This document shows, one piece after another, positions 56,046 through 64,000 of a stretch of 64,000 bases of DNA; position 1 is the stretch's first letter; the number at the start of each line of letters is the position of its first letter. Origin of the DNA: Paenibacillus xylanivorans (lineage in GTDB: Bacteria; Bacillota; Bacilli; Paenibacillales; Paenibacillaceae); contig NZ_LITU01000015.1 in assembly GCF_001280595.1 (NCBI RefSeq), forward strand, positions 41,902-105,901, given 5' to 3'. A model generated the notes under the pieces. The model worked only from the letters and a program-made list of their open reading frames with translations, was not told where the DNA came from and did no database searches. The translations under genes and the position numbers were made by a program.

Positions 56046-57193
56046 AGGCCCTTCACTTTGGAGCAGGGAATATTGGACGTGGTTTCATCGGTTTAATCCT
56101 GTCCCGTGCAGGCTACAATGTGGTTTTCTCAGACGTTAACCAGGAGCTGGTTAAGGCTCTAGAGCAGCGTGGAGAGTACACGGTTGAACTGGCTAACGAG
56201 GCCAAGGACCTGGAGACAGTTACCGGTGTGAGTGCAATCGATGGAACCAATCTGGATACCGTTGCTCAAAACGTTGCAGAAGCTGAACTGATCACAACGG
56301 CAGTAGGTGTAGGCATACTGAAACATATTGCTCCCGGTATTGCCAAAGGACTTACGACCAGACTGGGAACAGGTGATGTCTTCCAGCCCCTTCACATTAT
56401 TGCCTGTGAAAATGCAATTGGAGCCAGCACTCAGCTGAAAGAACATGTATATGGTCTGCTTGATGAGCGCACTCGCCTGCTTGCGGATCAGTACGTGTAT
56501 TTCCCGGATTCAGCCGTAGACCGCATTGTGCCGATTCAGCATCATGAAGATCCATTGCATGTACAGGTAGAGCCTTTCTATGAATGGGTCGTTGACCGTT
56601 CACAAATGGCTCCTGCGTTCAAACCGGTTGAGGGTGTAATGTATGTTGATGATCTGGAGCCTTATATTGAACGGAAGCTGTTCACCGTAAATACCGGACA
56701 CTGTATTGCCGCCTATATTGGATATGTGAACGGGTATGATACGATTCAGAAGGCTATTGCCGATGAAAAAGTCAAATCCATCGTATATGGGGCCTTGCAG
56801 GAAACCGGGGCAGTTTTGGTGAAACGTTTTGGATTCAATGCAGATGACCATCAGCTGTACATTGCCAAAATACTGGAGCGGTTCGTTAACCCGTACCTGA
56901 CGGATGAGGTAACTCGTGTAGGGCGTTCTCCGCTGCGGAAACTGTCCCCGAATGACCGTCTGGTTCGTCCGGCTCTCCAGGCTTACGAGTACGGAACGGA
57001 GACAACACATCTGGCGATGGGGATGGCGGCTGCCTGCAAGTTTGATATTTCCGAAGACCCGGAAGCGGTGGAACTTCAGACTACGATCCAGCAAAAAGGG
57101 ATTGAAGCAGCACTCAGCCAGTATACGTCCATGGACGAGAACCATCCTGTACTGAAGCAAGCTGTAGCGCATTATCAACAAATGCAGAAGTAA
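56042..57193 (+). CDS. mtlD: Mannitol-1-phosphate 5-dehydrogenase
   Basis: MtlD oxidises mannitol-1-phosphate to fructose-6-phosphate with NAD. The 383-residue long-chain dehydrogenase has the dinucleotide fold MKALHFGAGNIGRGFIGLIL, NAIGASTQLKEHVY and the catalytic region ERKLFTVNTGHCIAAYIGY. It is the last gene of the mtlARFD operon. Confidence 0.97.
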   Translation: MKALHFGAGNIGRGFIGLILSRAGYNVVFSDVNQELVKALEQRGEYTVELANEAKDLETVTGVSAIDGTNLDTVAQNVAEAELITTAVGVGILKHIAPGIAKGLTTRLGTGDVFQPLHIIACENAIGASTQLKEHVYGLLDERTRLLADQYVYFPDSAVDRIVPIQHHEDPLHVQVEPFYEWVVDRSQMAPAFKPVEGVMYVDDLEPYIERKLFTVNTGHCIAAYIGYVNGYDTIQKAIADEKVKSIVYGALQETGAVLVKRFGFNADDHQLYIAKILERFVNPYLTDEVTRVGRSPLRKLSPNDRLVRPALQAYEYGTETTHLAMGMAAACKFDISEDPEAVELQTTIQQKGIEAALSQYTSMDENHPVLKQAVAHYQQMQK

Positions 57194-57232
57194 CCGTTCT
57201 TCATTTCAATACAATGTAATATCGACAGAAGA

Positions 57233-57269
57233 AGAGCCTCACAGGGTCAACTGTGGGGCTCTTTATTTT
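57233..57269. terminator. Terminator of the mtl operon
   Basis: AGAGCCTCACAG (57233-57244) pairs with CTGTGGGGCTCT (57251-57262), with one wobble, followed by TTATTTT. It overlaps the end of the convergent CWC gene. Confidence 0.85.
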
Positions 57270-57495
57270 GCTCTGCCTTCTTTTTATACGTATCCAGACA
57301 TGCCTCGCATATACAAGACTTCCTGCGCTGTTCTGCCGGAATGGGGTCAAATACTCCTTTTGGGAACACTGCCTGGTTACACCAGCATTCTGAATGAGGG
57401 CGGCCTGCTGCATAGGAACAGCCATTGGCTTCACCACATAAAGGACATACAAGAACTTCTGCAGTCATCTTTTTTGTATCCTGCTCAACAGACAT
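57247..57495 (-). CDS. Cysteine-rich CWC family protein
   Basis: The 82-residue protein has CPLCGEANGC, then ECWC and CICEACLDTY, eight cysteines in the pattern of the cysteine-rich CWC family, which probably binds zinc. Function unknown. The ATG at 57495 follows GGAAGGAAG; the longer frame upstream has no ribosome site. It is convergent with mtlD and downstream of the MutS2-like gene on the same strand, separated from it by about 95 bases. Confidence 0.82.
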   Translation of the reverse strand: MSVEQDTKKMTAEVLVCPLCGEANGCSYAAGRPHSECWCNQAVFPKGVFDPIPAEQRRKSCICEACLDTYKKKAEQNKEPHS

Positions 57496-57589
57496 ACGAG
57501 TCTTCCTTCCCCCGTTGAATTTCTTAACCACGAACGATCGATAGGTTTATTAAAGTATACCAACTCAACCCATTATATCAATCCTGTGG

Positions 57590-59599
57590 TTATTCTTCAG
57601 GAGGCAATTCAATTGTCATTCCTTCCACATGCTTGCGACCCATCAGTTTGCGCTTCTTCCGATTTTCCTTGGTCTCCAACACAATGTCGAGGTCATAGTC
57701 GTCGCCAGGATAAAGTTCCTGTGCAGATATATGCAAAGTCAGGCGTTTCTTGTGAATTTTGACTTTGCGTCCGCGCAGTATGACCCCGATATTCCCACGA
57801 CTGTCCTCCACATCACAGACAATTCCTGACTGGTTCAGATAGGCTGCATAGACGCGATCTCCTTTTCGGAATGCTTTGGCAGGGGAAGTGGGTTTCGATG
57901 CTCCAGGCCAATTGGACTGGTTTCTAGGGCCAGTTTGTACGGACGGGCTGACTGGTTCCAACGTGTTCCTTGTTTTATTTGAATGCTTTTGTTCAGCCGT
58001 GCTGCTATTTGGTGATGGTGAAGAATTCACGTTGGGCACAGCTGAAGTAAAGTTTGGAGAGACACGTTGCGAGACACCTTGATCCGAAATGAGCTTGGAG
58101 CGCTCAATAATTCGCTGCGGCATACCCAGCTTCAGTGCAATGGAATAGGCGTAACTTTCCCCGGCTTCTCCAATCCGCAATCGATAGAGAGGCTGGAGCG
58201 AGACCGTATCAAATTCCATTCGTGCATTCTCAAATCCAGGCGTGGCTGCCGCAAAATGTTTGATTTCACCAAAATGGGTAGTGGCGACAACGGTAGCTCC
58301 GCGGCTGTGTAGCTCCTCCAGCATAGCGATCGAGAGTCCCACTCCCTCACCAGGATCAGTACCTGAGGCCATCTCATCAATAAGCACAAGCGTCGATGAA
58401 TCGGCTTGAGCCAGTATGCCAATCATGTTGCGAATATGGGCAGAAAAGGTACTGAGTGCTTGCTCCAGGCTCTGTCCATCGCCGATATCGACGGCAACCT
58501 CATGATACACGGCCATCTCGCCTTCTTCAGCGACAGGGACAAGCAGACCGGATTGCATCATCAGGGTGAGCAGACCTAGTGTCTTGAGGGCAACCGTTTT
58601 GCCGCCTGTATTCGGTCCTGTAATAATCAGTGAGGAGTACGTGTGACCAATTGCAAAATCAAGTGGGACCATGGTTGCACCCATTAATGGATGGCGTGCC
58701 CCTTGAAGCCGAACCCGTCCATTGGCATTGACGCGTACAGTCCGTCCGTCCATGGTCGCCGCATATTTGGCCTTGGCGAACAGAAAATCCAAAATCCCTA
58801 CCGTTTCCGTATTTAGCGCAATTTCGCGATGATAAGACTCTGTCATGGAGGTTAAGTCACCCAGAACCTTCATTTCCTCCCGAGATTCCTCCGCTTGCAG
58901 CGAAGCCAGCTCCATTTGCAGACCTACTAATTCCGCTGGCTCAATGTATACGGTTTGGCCGCTGCCTGACTCATCCAGCACACTGCCTTTAACGTGCTTG
59001 CGGAATTCTTTCTTGATGGGCAGCACCGTTCTTCCACCACGCTGGCTAATGACATTCTCCTGCATGATGGAGCGGTGTTTGCTTACGAGAGAATCCAGCT
59101 TGCGCTTCATGCGTTCCTCATTCACCGTCATTTTTTTACGAATACGTATCAGCTCCTTGCTTGCCTGATCCTGAATGCGTCCATTATGGATACATCGTTC
59201 GATCTCGCTCAGCAGGGACTCCATCCATATCATGGATGAGGCGTATCGGCTGACTGTAGGAGCAACTTCGGATTTGCCCTCCATGTATTTCATAAGCTGT
59301 GCGCAGCTACGTAGAAATTGGGCGAGATGGCTGAAATCTCGCTCAGTGAACAAATAACCGGTGCCGAGCAGATCCATAATGGTCTCCATGCCGTCCAGTG
59401 AAGGGATGGGAACACTGGCGCCGTAACGAATCAAAGCAGCAGCTTCAGCCGTTTCTTCCAGACGCATTTGAATCAGAGGAGCGTCCACCATGGGCTTCAT
59501 GTCTCTTGCATAACGTTTGCCCAAATAGGATAGGGCACAGGCTGCAACGTTTTTTTGGATTTGGGGGTAACCCAGACTGGTTAGTGTGTTTTCATTCAT
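57590..59599 (-). CDS. MutS2-like ATPase lacking the Smr domain
   Basis: The 669-residue protein has the MutS2 layout: a helical core and clamp (about 1-300), and the ABC ATPase with Walker A GPNTGGKT (328-335), the SLEQALSTFSAHI loop (377-389), Walker B TLVLIDEM with ASGTDP (403-416), and the TTH switch (440-442). A Ser/Asn-rich linker (about 508-575) and a KOW-like barrel (KGDRVYAAYLNQSGIVCDVE) follow, and it ends MTIELPPEE. Usual MutS2 is near 785 residues with a C-terminal Smr nuclease domain, which is absent here. B. subtilis MutS2 acts on collided ribosomes. The ATG follows AAGGAGAG. An elaborate leader precedes it. Confidence 0.9.
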   Translation of the reverse strand: MNENTLTSLGYPQIQKNVAACALSYLGKRYARDMKPMVDAPLIQMRLEETAEAAALIRYGASVPIPSLDGMETIMDLLGTGYLFTERDFSHLAQFLRSCAQLMKYMEGKSEVAPTVSRYASSMIWMESLLSEIERCIHNGRIQDQASKELIRIRKKMTVNEERMKRKLDSLVSKHRSIMQENVISQRGGRTVLPIKKEFRKHVKGSVLDESGSGQTVYIEPAELVGLQMELASLQAEESREEMKVLGDLTSMTESYHREIALNTETVGILDFLFAKAKYAATMDGRTVRVNANGRVRLQGARHPLMGATMVPLDFAIGHTYSSLIITGPNTGGKTVALKTLGLLTLMMQSGLLVPVAEEGEMAVYHEVAVDIGDGQSLEQALSTFSAHIRNMIGILAQADSSTLVLIDEMASGTDPGEGVGLSIAMLEELHSRGATVVATTHFGEIKHFAAATPGFENARMEFDTVSLQPLYRLRIGEAGESYAYSIALKLGMPQRIIERSKLISDQGVSQRVSPNFTSAVPNVNSSPSPNSSTAEQKHSNKTRNTLEPVSPSVQTGPRNQSNWPGASKPTSPAKAFRKGDRVYAAYLNQSGIVCDVEDSRGNIGVILRGRKVKIHKKRLTLHISAQELYPGDDYDLDIVLETKENRKKRKLMGRKHVEGMTIELPPEE

Positions 59600-59666
59600 G
59601 CTTGATCTCTCCTTGGTTATAAAATGAATTTCGGTTTAAGCGATGAAACATATTCCCGGAAAACGC

Positions 59667-59706
59667 AAAAAGGGCGGAGAATGAACAAACGTCATTCTCC
59701 GCCCTT
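59667..59706 (-). terminator. Second terminator in the MutS2-like leader
   Basis: AAGGGCGGAGAATGA (59706-59692) pairs perfectly over 15 bp with TCATTCTCCGCCCTT (59684-59670), followed by further T, about 70 bases before the ATG. On the plus strand the hairpin has no T run, so it acts on minus-strand transcription. Confidence 0.88.
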
Positions 59707-59743
59707 AACGTAGGGGAAAGTAGGGCCCAATATAGGTCTATAC

Positions 59744-59771
59744 AAAAAAATCCACGCTGAACACAGCGCGG
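59744..59771 (-). terminator. First terminator in the MutS2-like leader
   Basis: On the minus strand CCGCGCTG (59771-59764) pairs with CAGCGTGG (59759-59752), with one wobble, over TGTT, followed by A and seven T (59750-59744). Confidence 0.85.
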
Positions 59772-59918
59772 AAATAGACCCGGACACGTACAATCCCGGA
59801 GGCGATTTATGATATCCGCTGTTCTTAACTAAGTACAGGGTAATGGCGCATCAAGAAATACACGTATGCCTTAAGGCACAAGCGAATCGAAGGCCAAACT
59901 CCTGAATATGAAACTTGG

Positions 59919-59942
59919 TTAGTTAAGAATGCTCACCGACAT
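59919..59942 (-). CDS. Candidate seven-residue leader peptide MSVSILN
   Basis: ATG TCG GTG AGC ATT CTT AAC TAA lies six bases after AAAGGAGAG (59957-59949), a stronger site than many genes in the window have. The last codons form the 5' arm of an 11-bp inverted repeat with 59822-59832. A ribosome paused here would prevent that pairing. It is a leader peptide by analogy with antibiotic-inducible attenuators; no homologue is known to me. Confidence 0.45.
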   Translation of the reverse strand: MSVSILN

Positions 59943-59976
59943 CAAAATCTCTCCTTTGATTGAGGAATATGCAACC

Positions 59977-60006
59977 AATATAAACTGGAAATTGCCTTGA
60001 AGTCAA
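59977..60006 (-). promoter_or_regulatory. Promoter of the MutS2-like leader
   Basis: On the minus strand TTGACT (60006-60001), an 18-base spacer and TATATT (59982-59977) place the start near 59970, about 28 bases before the leader peptide. Confidence 0.65.
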
Positions 60007-60121
60007 CCTTTAAGAATAAATAGTGGACTTGAATAACAATGGGTTTTAAAATAACAATAGTAAATTAATCCAATGAAAGCGATATTATACATACGTTTTG
60101 CATAAGATCGGGAAGTGATTC

Positions 60122-60135
60122 CGAAAGCGTTCTCG
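60122..60135. promoter_or_regulatory. cre-like box before the Cache-AraC gene
   Basis: CGAAAGCGTTCTCG keeps the GAAAGCGTT core of the CcpA site but differs at several outer positions. It lies 40 bases before the start. Confidence 0.35.
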
Positions 60136-60175
60136 TTCAAATAACGCAAAATGCACACAAAGGAGGATGTTCTTT

Positions 60176-62512
60176 TTGCCTAAATACCTGTTGCGTTTGC
60201 TCTGTTTTACCATGATTCTTGGAGCCCTTCCGGTCATTGTCATTGGTTCAGTCTCCTATTCGATTGCTTCGCGTGACATTGAGCAGAAGGTGCGTGAGAG
60301 TAATTTGCAGATTCTGCATCAGACCCAAATGAGGGTAGAGCAAGTATTGCGCAGTCTGCAATTGTCGTCCATCCAATATGTGAATTCTCCATTGGTGTTA
60401 CAAGCGATGAAAAAACCGCTGGACAGCAGCGAATTTCAGGAAATTCGTGATCTGACTTCCGGATTTAATAATTTGCAATCGGTTACAAATATTGATCAGG
60501 CCTATCTCGTGAATCTGGATGAAGACTGGGTTGTATCGATGCGATCCTTTGGAAAATTGGATGATTTCAGTATTCGGGATCGGATTGGCTCCTATTTGAA
60601 ATATACCAACAGCCTGTTCTGGGTGACGCAAAATGTGAGTTCATCCAAAGAAAGTATCCCGGTATCGGCTGGAGTCGGTGAAGCGGCACAAGAAACCGTG
60701 CCTACCCTTATTTCATCCGACAATGTGGTCAGCATGGTATTCAAGATTCCGATGATACCAACGAATGTGAAACCAAAGGGATTTCTGGTTATAGACATCG
60801 CTGATACAGAGCTAAGTACATTTCTAAGCCGAAATCCGAATTCAGGGGATATGTACGTCCTTGATCGGGAGCAGAAATATTTTCTCAACGATACAGAACA
60901 AGACGGGAAATACGACACGCTGAATCAGGAAATTCATGAAAAGGTACAAACGACGGGACAATCGGAGGGTTTCTTCAGCGCAGAGGTGGAAGGAAGCCAG
61001 GTGGCGGTTAGCTACAGGCAGTCCCCACTCAATGGCTGGTTGTATGTGTCCGTTGTATCGCTGAGCCAGATAACCGCCCAGTCGCAGAAAATTGCGTTGG
61101 TTACGGGAGTGGCTACACTCGTCATGTTATGTTTGACGGGACTAGTAGCTATCTACGGCAGTCGCAAGATGTATTCTCCCATTTCCAGACTTCTGCAGTT
61201 TACGAAAGGACTGGATTCTCCATTGGCTCCGTCGGGACGCCGTCAGGATGAATTTATATACATCGAAGAGCGATTATCGACCTTATTCAGCTCGGAAAAA
61301 ACGATGCGCGAGCAAATGAAGGGTCAGCATGTTCATTTGCAGGAATTCTTTATGACCAAACTGCTTACAGGCAAAATATCGGAAGAGGACTTCAGATATC
61401 AGGGCCAGCTCTATGATTTTCCGACATCCTGGTCACGGCTAGGGGTGCTCACGCTTCAGATCGATACCCTTGAAGGGACAAGGTATGAAGAGCAGGACCG
61501 AGACCTGCTGTTGTTCGCGTTAAACAATATGGTCGGTGAACTGCTGCCGTCGGATATTCGATTTGCCCCTGTCATGATTGATGACGCCCAGGTTACGGTG
61601 CTGGCATCCATGCTGGATGATGAAGTACAGCTAAAAGAATGGATGCATTCCCAAGCCGAATTGATCCGTGAGCGGGTCGTAACCTATCTGAATCTGCCCG
61701 TAAGTATTGGTATCAGCCGCTCCTATTCTGCAATTGGTGATTCACCAAGGGCTTATCAGGAGAGTCGAGAGGCTCTTCAAGGCAGGGTAAGTCTGGGCAG
61801 CCGTATTATTTTGCATTATGAAGATATTCAGCCGCGCGGCCAGACGGAGGCAGCGCTATATACACAGCTAAGGATGATCGAAGACCAGTTGGCCTCTGCG
61901 CTCAAGCAAGGAGACGAGGAGAAAACTGATGCGTACTTTAAGCGGTATCTCGGATTGCTCTCAGACAAGAAGCTGCACTTCAGCGAGTACCCCGTTATTA
62001 TGGTTCAACTGTTGTCCCGTGTGTATCAGCTTGTGCAGGAGCAGGGCGGGAATGTCGCGGAAGTGTTGGGCGAAAAGGCATCCATGGCTCGATTGCTGAA
62101 GTTGTCCACATTGGATGAAATGACGAACTGGTTCCGCAAATGTTTATTCCAACCTGTCATTCGATTCTGGCGCGAACAGGAAGAGTCTCAATATCTGAAT
62201 ATTGCCCGCCGCATGATTCGGCTGATCGAGGAGCGGTATGATCGTGAATTGTCGCTGGAAGCATGTGCAGAAGAGCTGAATTTTCATCCGGTCTATCTGA
62301 GCCGTGTGTTCAAAAAGGAGGCTGGTGTGAACTTTACGGAATACCTTGCCGAATACCGGATGGAAAAAGCCAAAACCTGGCTGCAGACGACCAACCTGAA
62401 AATATCGGAGATTGCCGAGAAGCTCAATTACACGAACCCTACCGCTTTTATCCGAACATTCCGTAAAATTACAGGAACTACCCCCGGAAAATACCGGGAG
62501 CAGCAGCGATAA
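60176..62512 (+). CDS. Membrane Cache-AraC transcriptional regulator
   Basis: This protein of about 778 residues has two membrane helices (near residues 8-28 and 305-327), an extracellular Cache-like sensor between them (SVSYSIASRDIEQKVRESNL at its start), a central cytoplasmic region, and a C-terminal AraC domain (SLEACAEELNFHPVYLSRVF, ISEIAEKLNYTNPTAFIRTF). Such one-component membrane regulators usually control the adjacent carbohydrate ABC transporter in Paenibacillus. The TTG at 60176 is nine bases after AGGAGG; an ATG at 60167 directly abuts that site. It is followed by two permease genes. The inducing sugar is unknown. Confidence 0.92.
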   Translation: MPKYLLRLLCFTMILGALPVIVIGSVSYSIASRDIEQKVRESNLQILHQTQMRVEQVLRSLQLSSIQYVNSPLVLQAMKKPLDSSEFQEIRDLTSGFNNLQSVTNIDQAYLVNLDEDWVVSMRSFGKLDDFSIRDRIGSYLKYTNSLFWVTQNVSSSKESIPVSAGVGEAAQETVPTLISSDNVVSMVFKIPMIPTNVKPKGFLVIDIADTELSTFLSRNPNSGDMYVLDREQKYFLNDTEQDGKYDTLNQEIHEKVQTTGQSEGFFSAEVEGSQVAVSYRQSPLNGWLYVSVVSLSQITAQSQKIALVTGVATLVMLCLTGLVAIYGSRKMYSPISRLLQFTKGLDSPLAPSGRRQDEFIYIEERLSTLFSSEKTMREQMKGQHVHLQEFFMTKLLTGKISEEDFRYQGQLYDFPTSWSRLGVLTLQIDTLEGTRYEEQDRDLLLFALNNMVGELLPSDIRFAPVMIDDAQVTVLASMLDDEVQLKEWMHSQAELIRERVVTYLNLPVSIGISRSYSAIGDSPRAYQESREALQGRVSLGSRIILHYEDIQPRGQTEAALYTQLRMIEDQLASALKQGDEEKTDAYFKRYLGLLSDKKLHFSEYPVIMVQLLSRVYQLVQEQGGNVAEVLGEKASMARLLKLSTLDEMTNWFRKCLFQPVIRFWREQEESQYLNIARRMIRLIEERYDRELSLEACAEELNFHPVYLSRVFKKEAGVNFTEYLAEYRMEKAKTWLQTTNLKISEIAEKLNYTNPTAFIRTFRKITGTTPGKYREQQR

Positions 62513-62513
62513 A

Positions 62514-62554
62514 AGCAACCTGCTCTGCCTGCCATGGCAGGCAGGTTTTTCTTT
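62514..62554 (+). terminator. Terminator after the Cache-AraC gene
   Basis: AACCTGC...CCTGC CATG GCAGG...CAGG forms a G/C-rich stem near 62517-62545, followed by five T and CTTTG. Confidence 0.8.
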
Positions 62555-62762
62555 GTTTCAAGGCCACCCCTTGTTCTTTGTTTGGAGCAGAGTTAAGACG
62601 GGAATATCGGAGGTTAAATGGGGTTCATTGAGGGGAGCGGTCCAGCGTTAAAAATGCCTTAAACCCTTGATACATAAGGGGAAACAAGAAGCTAAAACGA
62701 GACGATAGCCAGTTACCCGTTTATCCTCCACAATGAAGACATGAATTCAGGAAGTGATATTT

Positions 62763-62776
62763 TGTAATCGTTTCCA
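62763..62776. promoter_or_regulatory. cre box before the permease gene
   Basis: TGTAATCGTTTCCA fits the degenerate CcpA site TGNAANCGNWNNCW at every fixed position. It ends 20 bases before the ATG, just ahead of the ribosome site, where CcpA could block transcription as a roadblock. Confidence 0.6.
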
Positions 62777-62795
62777 ATGTGGGGAGGAAGACACT

Positions 62796-63749
62796 ATGAA
62801 AGCCGAAACGGCGGCTCGGACACGACCCGCTACCCGCAGTGACAAAAACCTGCTGTGGAGGGACATCATCAAAAACCGGTGGCTCTATATTATGTTGATA
62901 CCGGGCGTGCTCTACTTTGTTATTTTCAAATACATACCCATGTACGGAATTACGATGGCTTTTCAGGATTACACGCCTTACAAGGGCATTATGGGCAGTG
63001 ACTGGGTGGGGTTCAAGCACTTCCAGCGTTTCTTCGGGGAACCGCAGTTCTGGACTCTGTTCCGGAATACGTTTTTGCTAGCGATTTATAACATGGTGTT
63101 CTTCTTCCCGCTGCCCATTGTATTGGCACTTATGATGAATGAAGTTCGCCGGGAACGGTTCAAACGATTTGTACAGACGCTCGTATATGTTCCGCACTTT
63201 GTTTCCTGGGTTGTGGTGGTGGGTGTGTTCTACATGCTGTTCACAACCGAGGGTGGCGCCATTAACGAATTACTTTATAACCTGACGGGACAAAAAGTGG
63301 CTTTCCTGCTGGAGCCCGGCTGGTTTCGAACGATGATTGTTGGACAATCCATCTGGAAAGAGGTAGGCTGGGGCACGATTATTTTCCTGGCGGCACTCTC
63401 CGGTGTAGATACACAGCTCTATGAAGCTGCTCGGATGGATGGTGCCAATCGCTGGCGACAGACGTGGCATATTACGTTGCCTGCCATCCGCAGCACGATC
63501 ATTATTTTGCTCATTCTGCGTCTGGGCAACTTCCTGGATACAGGCTTTGAACAGATCTTCCTGATGCTGACGCCGACGAACCGGGATGTGGGTGAGGTAT
63601 TTGATACCTACGTCTACACCAAAGGTCTCACACAGGCACAGTACAGTTATAGTGCTGCTGTCGGTTTGTTCAAGTCGGTGGTCGGACTGGCGCTTGTATT
63701 GGGTGCCAATACGATGGCCAAAAAATTCGGGGAGGAAGGCGTCTACTAA
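62796..63749 (+). CDS. Carbohydrate ABC transporter permease (LplB family)
   Basis: The 317-residue protein has six membrane helices and the binding-protein-dependent permease signature YEAARMDGANRWRQTWHITL (EAA loop), which docks the ATPase. The N-terminus WRDIIKNRWLYIMLIPGVLY and YIPMYGITMAFQDYTPYKGI are typical of LplB-type permeases for oligosaccharides. The ATG at 62796 follows GGGGAGGAAG. The substrate-binding lipoprotein is not in view and probably lies beyond the right edge. Confidence 0.93.
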   Translation: MKAETAARTRPATRSDKNLLWRDIIKNRWLYIMLIPGVLYFVIFKYIPMYGITMAFQDYTPYKGIMGSDWVGFKHFQRFFGEPQFWTLFRNTFLLAIYNMVFFFPLPIVLALMMNEVRRERFKRFVQTLVYVPHFVSWVVVVGVFYMLFTTEGGAINELLYNLTGQKVAFLLEPGWFRTMIVGQSIWKEVGWGTIIFLAALSGVDTQLYEAARMDGANRWRQTWHITLPAIRSTIIILLILRLGNFLDTGFEQIFLMLTPTNRDVGEVFDTYVYTKGLTQAQYSYSAAVGLFKSVVGLALVLGANTMAKKFGEEGVY

Positions 63750-63794
63750 CGCTTGGCAGCAGACGTTCTTCACCAGACAGGAGTGAACATTAGG

Positions 63795-64000
63795 ATGCAA
63801 CAGGATAAAACGTGGGGCAACCGGATCTTTGATATCCTCAATCATGGCTTTCTGCTATTGATCGGAATCGTGACCGTTATCCCGTTCATTTATATTTTGG
63901 CCGTCTCGTTTACTAGCCCGCATGAAGTGGCCAAAGGAGGATTCATTCTCTTTCCAAAAGAATTCTCCTTGGCCGCTTACCGTTACATCTTCTCTACAGA
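63795..64000 (+). CDS. Carbohydrate ABC transporter permease (LplC family), cut by window end
   Basis: The visible 68 residues start MQQDKTWGNRIFDILNHGFL, enter a membrane helix (LLLIGIVTVIPFIYILAVSF), and continue with TSPHEVAKGGFILFPKEFSL and AAYRYIFST, the N-terminus typical of LplC/YtcP permeases. The ATG at 63795 has GGAGTGA eight bases upstream and lies 45 bases after the LplB stop. It forms the second half of the permease dimer. Confidence 0.92.
   Translation, partial: MQQDKTWGNRIFDILNHGFLLLIGIVTVIPFIYILAVSFTSPHEVAKGGFILFPKEFSLAAYRYIFST

Larger units (their letters stand above)
59665..59971 (-). promoter_or_regulatory. Attenuator leader of the MutS2-like gene
   Basis: The minus-strand leader contains a seven-codon frame (59942-59919), an 11-bp inverted repeat joining the end of that frame (59919-59929) to 59822-59832, and two intrinsic terminators (59771-59744 and 59706-59667) before the gene start at 59599. 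GGTCTAT/ATAGACC (59735-59741 and 59774-59780) brackets the first terminator. The 59600-60175 gap is filled by this leader, its promoter and the control region of the divergent gene. Confidence 0.7.

Overview
The window reads as a chromosomal segment of a Bacillales organism, most likely Paenibacillus. The gene order cymR - cysteine desulfurase - PRC-barrel - AI-2E - (T-box) alaS - ireB - ruvX - DUF1292 - mltG - U32 - U32 matches the Bacillus subtilis yrvO/yrr/alaS neighbourhood. Regulation is of the Gram-positive type: T-box, tandem glycine riboswitch, GlcT/RAT antitermination, cre-like boxes and a sigma-W-like promoter. A membrane Cache-AraC regulator beside LplB/LplC-type sugar permeases is typical of Paenibacillus. 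I see no rRNA, tRNA, CRISPR array, prophage or insertion sequence.

Layout. 1-13.2 kb: sulfur and tRNA thiolation genes (mnmA, cymR, cysteine desulfurase), then the T-box-controlled alaS and the ireB-ruvX-DUF1292-mltG-U32 run. 13.4-20.4 kb: envelope genes (chemoreceptor, class B penicillin-binding protein, AI-2E protein, polysaccharide deacetylase fused to a second domain). 20.5-24 kb: ilvD, a KGG-repeat stress protein and a membrane acyltransferase. 24-29.5 kb: KDG kinase and KDPG aldolase, then hydrolase, HAD phosphatase, sirtuin and aldo-keto reductase. 29.6-34.5 kb: AraC regulator divergent from galK-galE-galT. 34.6-38.6 kb: a decayed oxidase-like remnant, an iron alcohol dehydrogenase, and NfeD-flotillin behind a sigma-W-like promoter. 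38.7-44 kb: glcT, ptsG, ptsH, ptsI. 44.2-46 kb: a Fur-box-preceded, broken AraC/binding-protein gene joined to the 3' part of a fhuF-like gene. 46.2-51.5 kb: gcvT-gcvPA-gcvPB on the minus strand behind a glycine riboswitch, with gcvH divergent. 52-57.2 kb: mtlA-mtlR-mtlF-mtlD with overlapping ends. 57.2-64 kb: a CWC protein, a MutS2-like ATPase without Smr domain, and on the other strand a Cache-AraC regulator with two ABC permeases, the second cut by the window end.

How the parts work together. Much of the segment is carbon uptake and its control: glucose and mannitol PTS with HPr/EI, the Leloir galactose genes, and the lower KDG/KDPG pathway. Cre-like boxes lie ahead of the kdgK, mtlA, Cache-AraC and permease genes.

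The most unusual signal is the minus-strand leader of the MutS2-like gene (about 59,665-59,970). It has its own promoter, a seven-codon reading frame with a near-ideal ribosome binding site, an 11-bp inverted repeat that involves the end of that frame, and two strong intrinsic terminators before the MutS2-like start. MutS2 of B. subtilis acts on collided ribosomes, so a translation-sensing attenuator here would make a coherent and, to my knowledge, undescribed ribosome-rescue or antibiotic-response unit.
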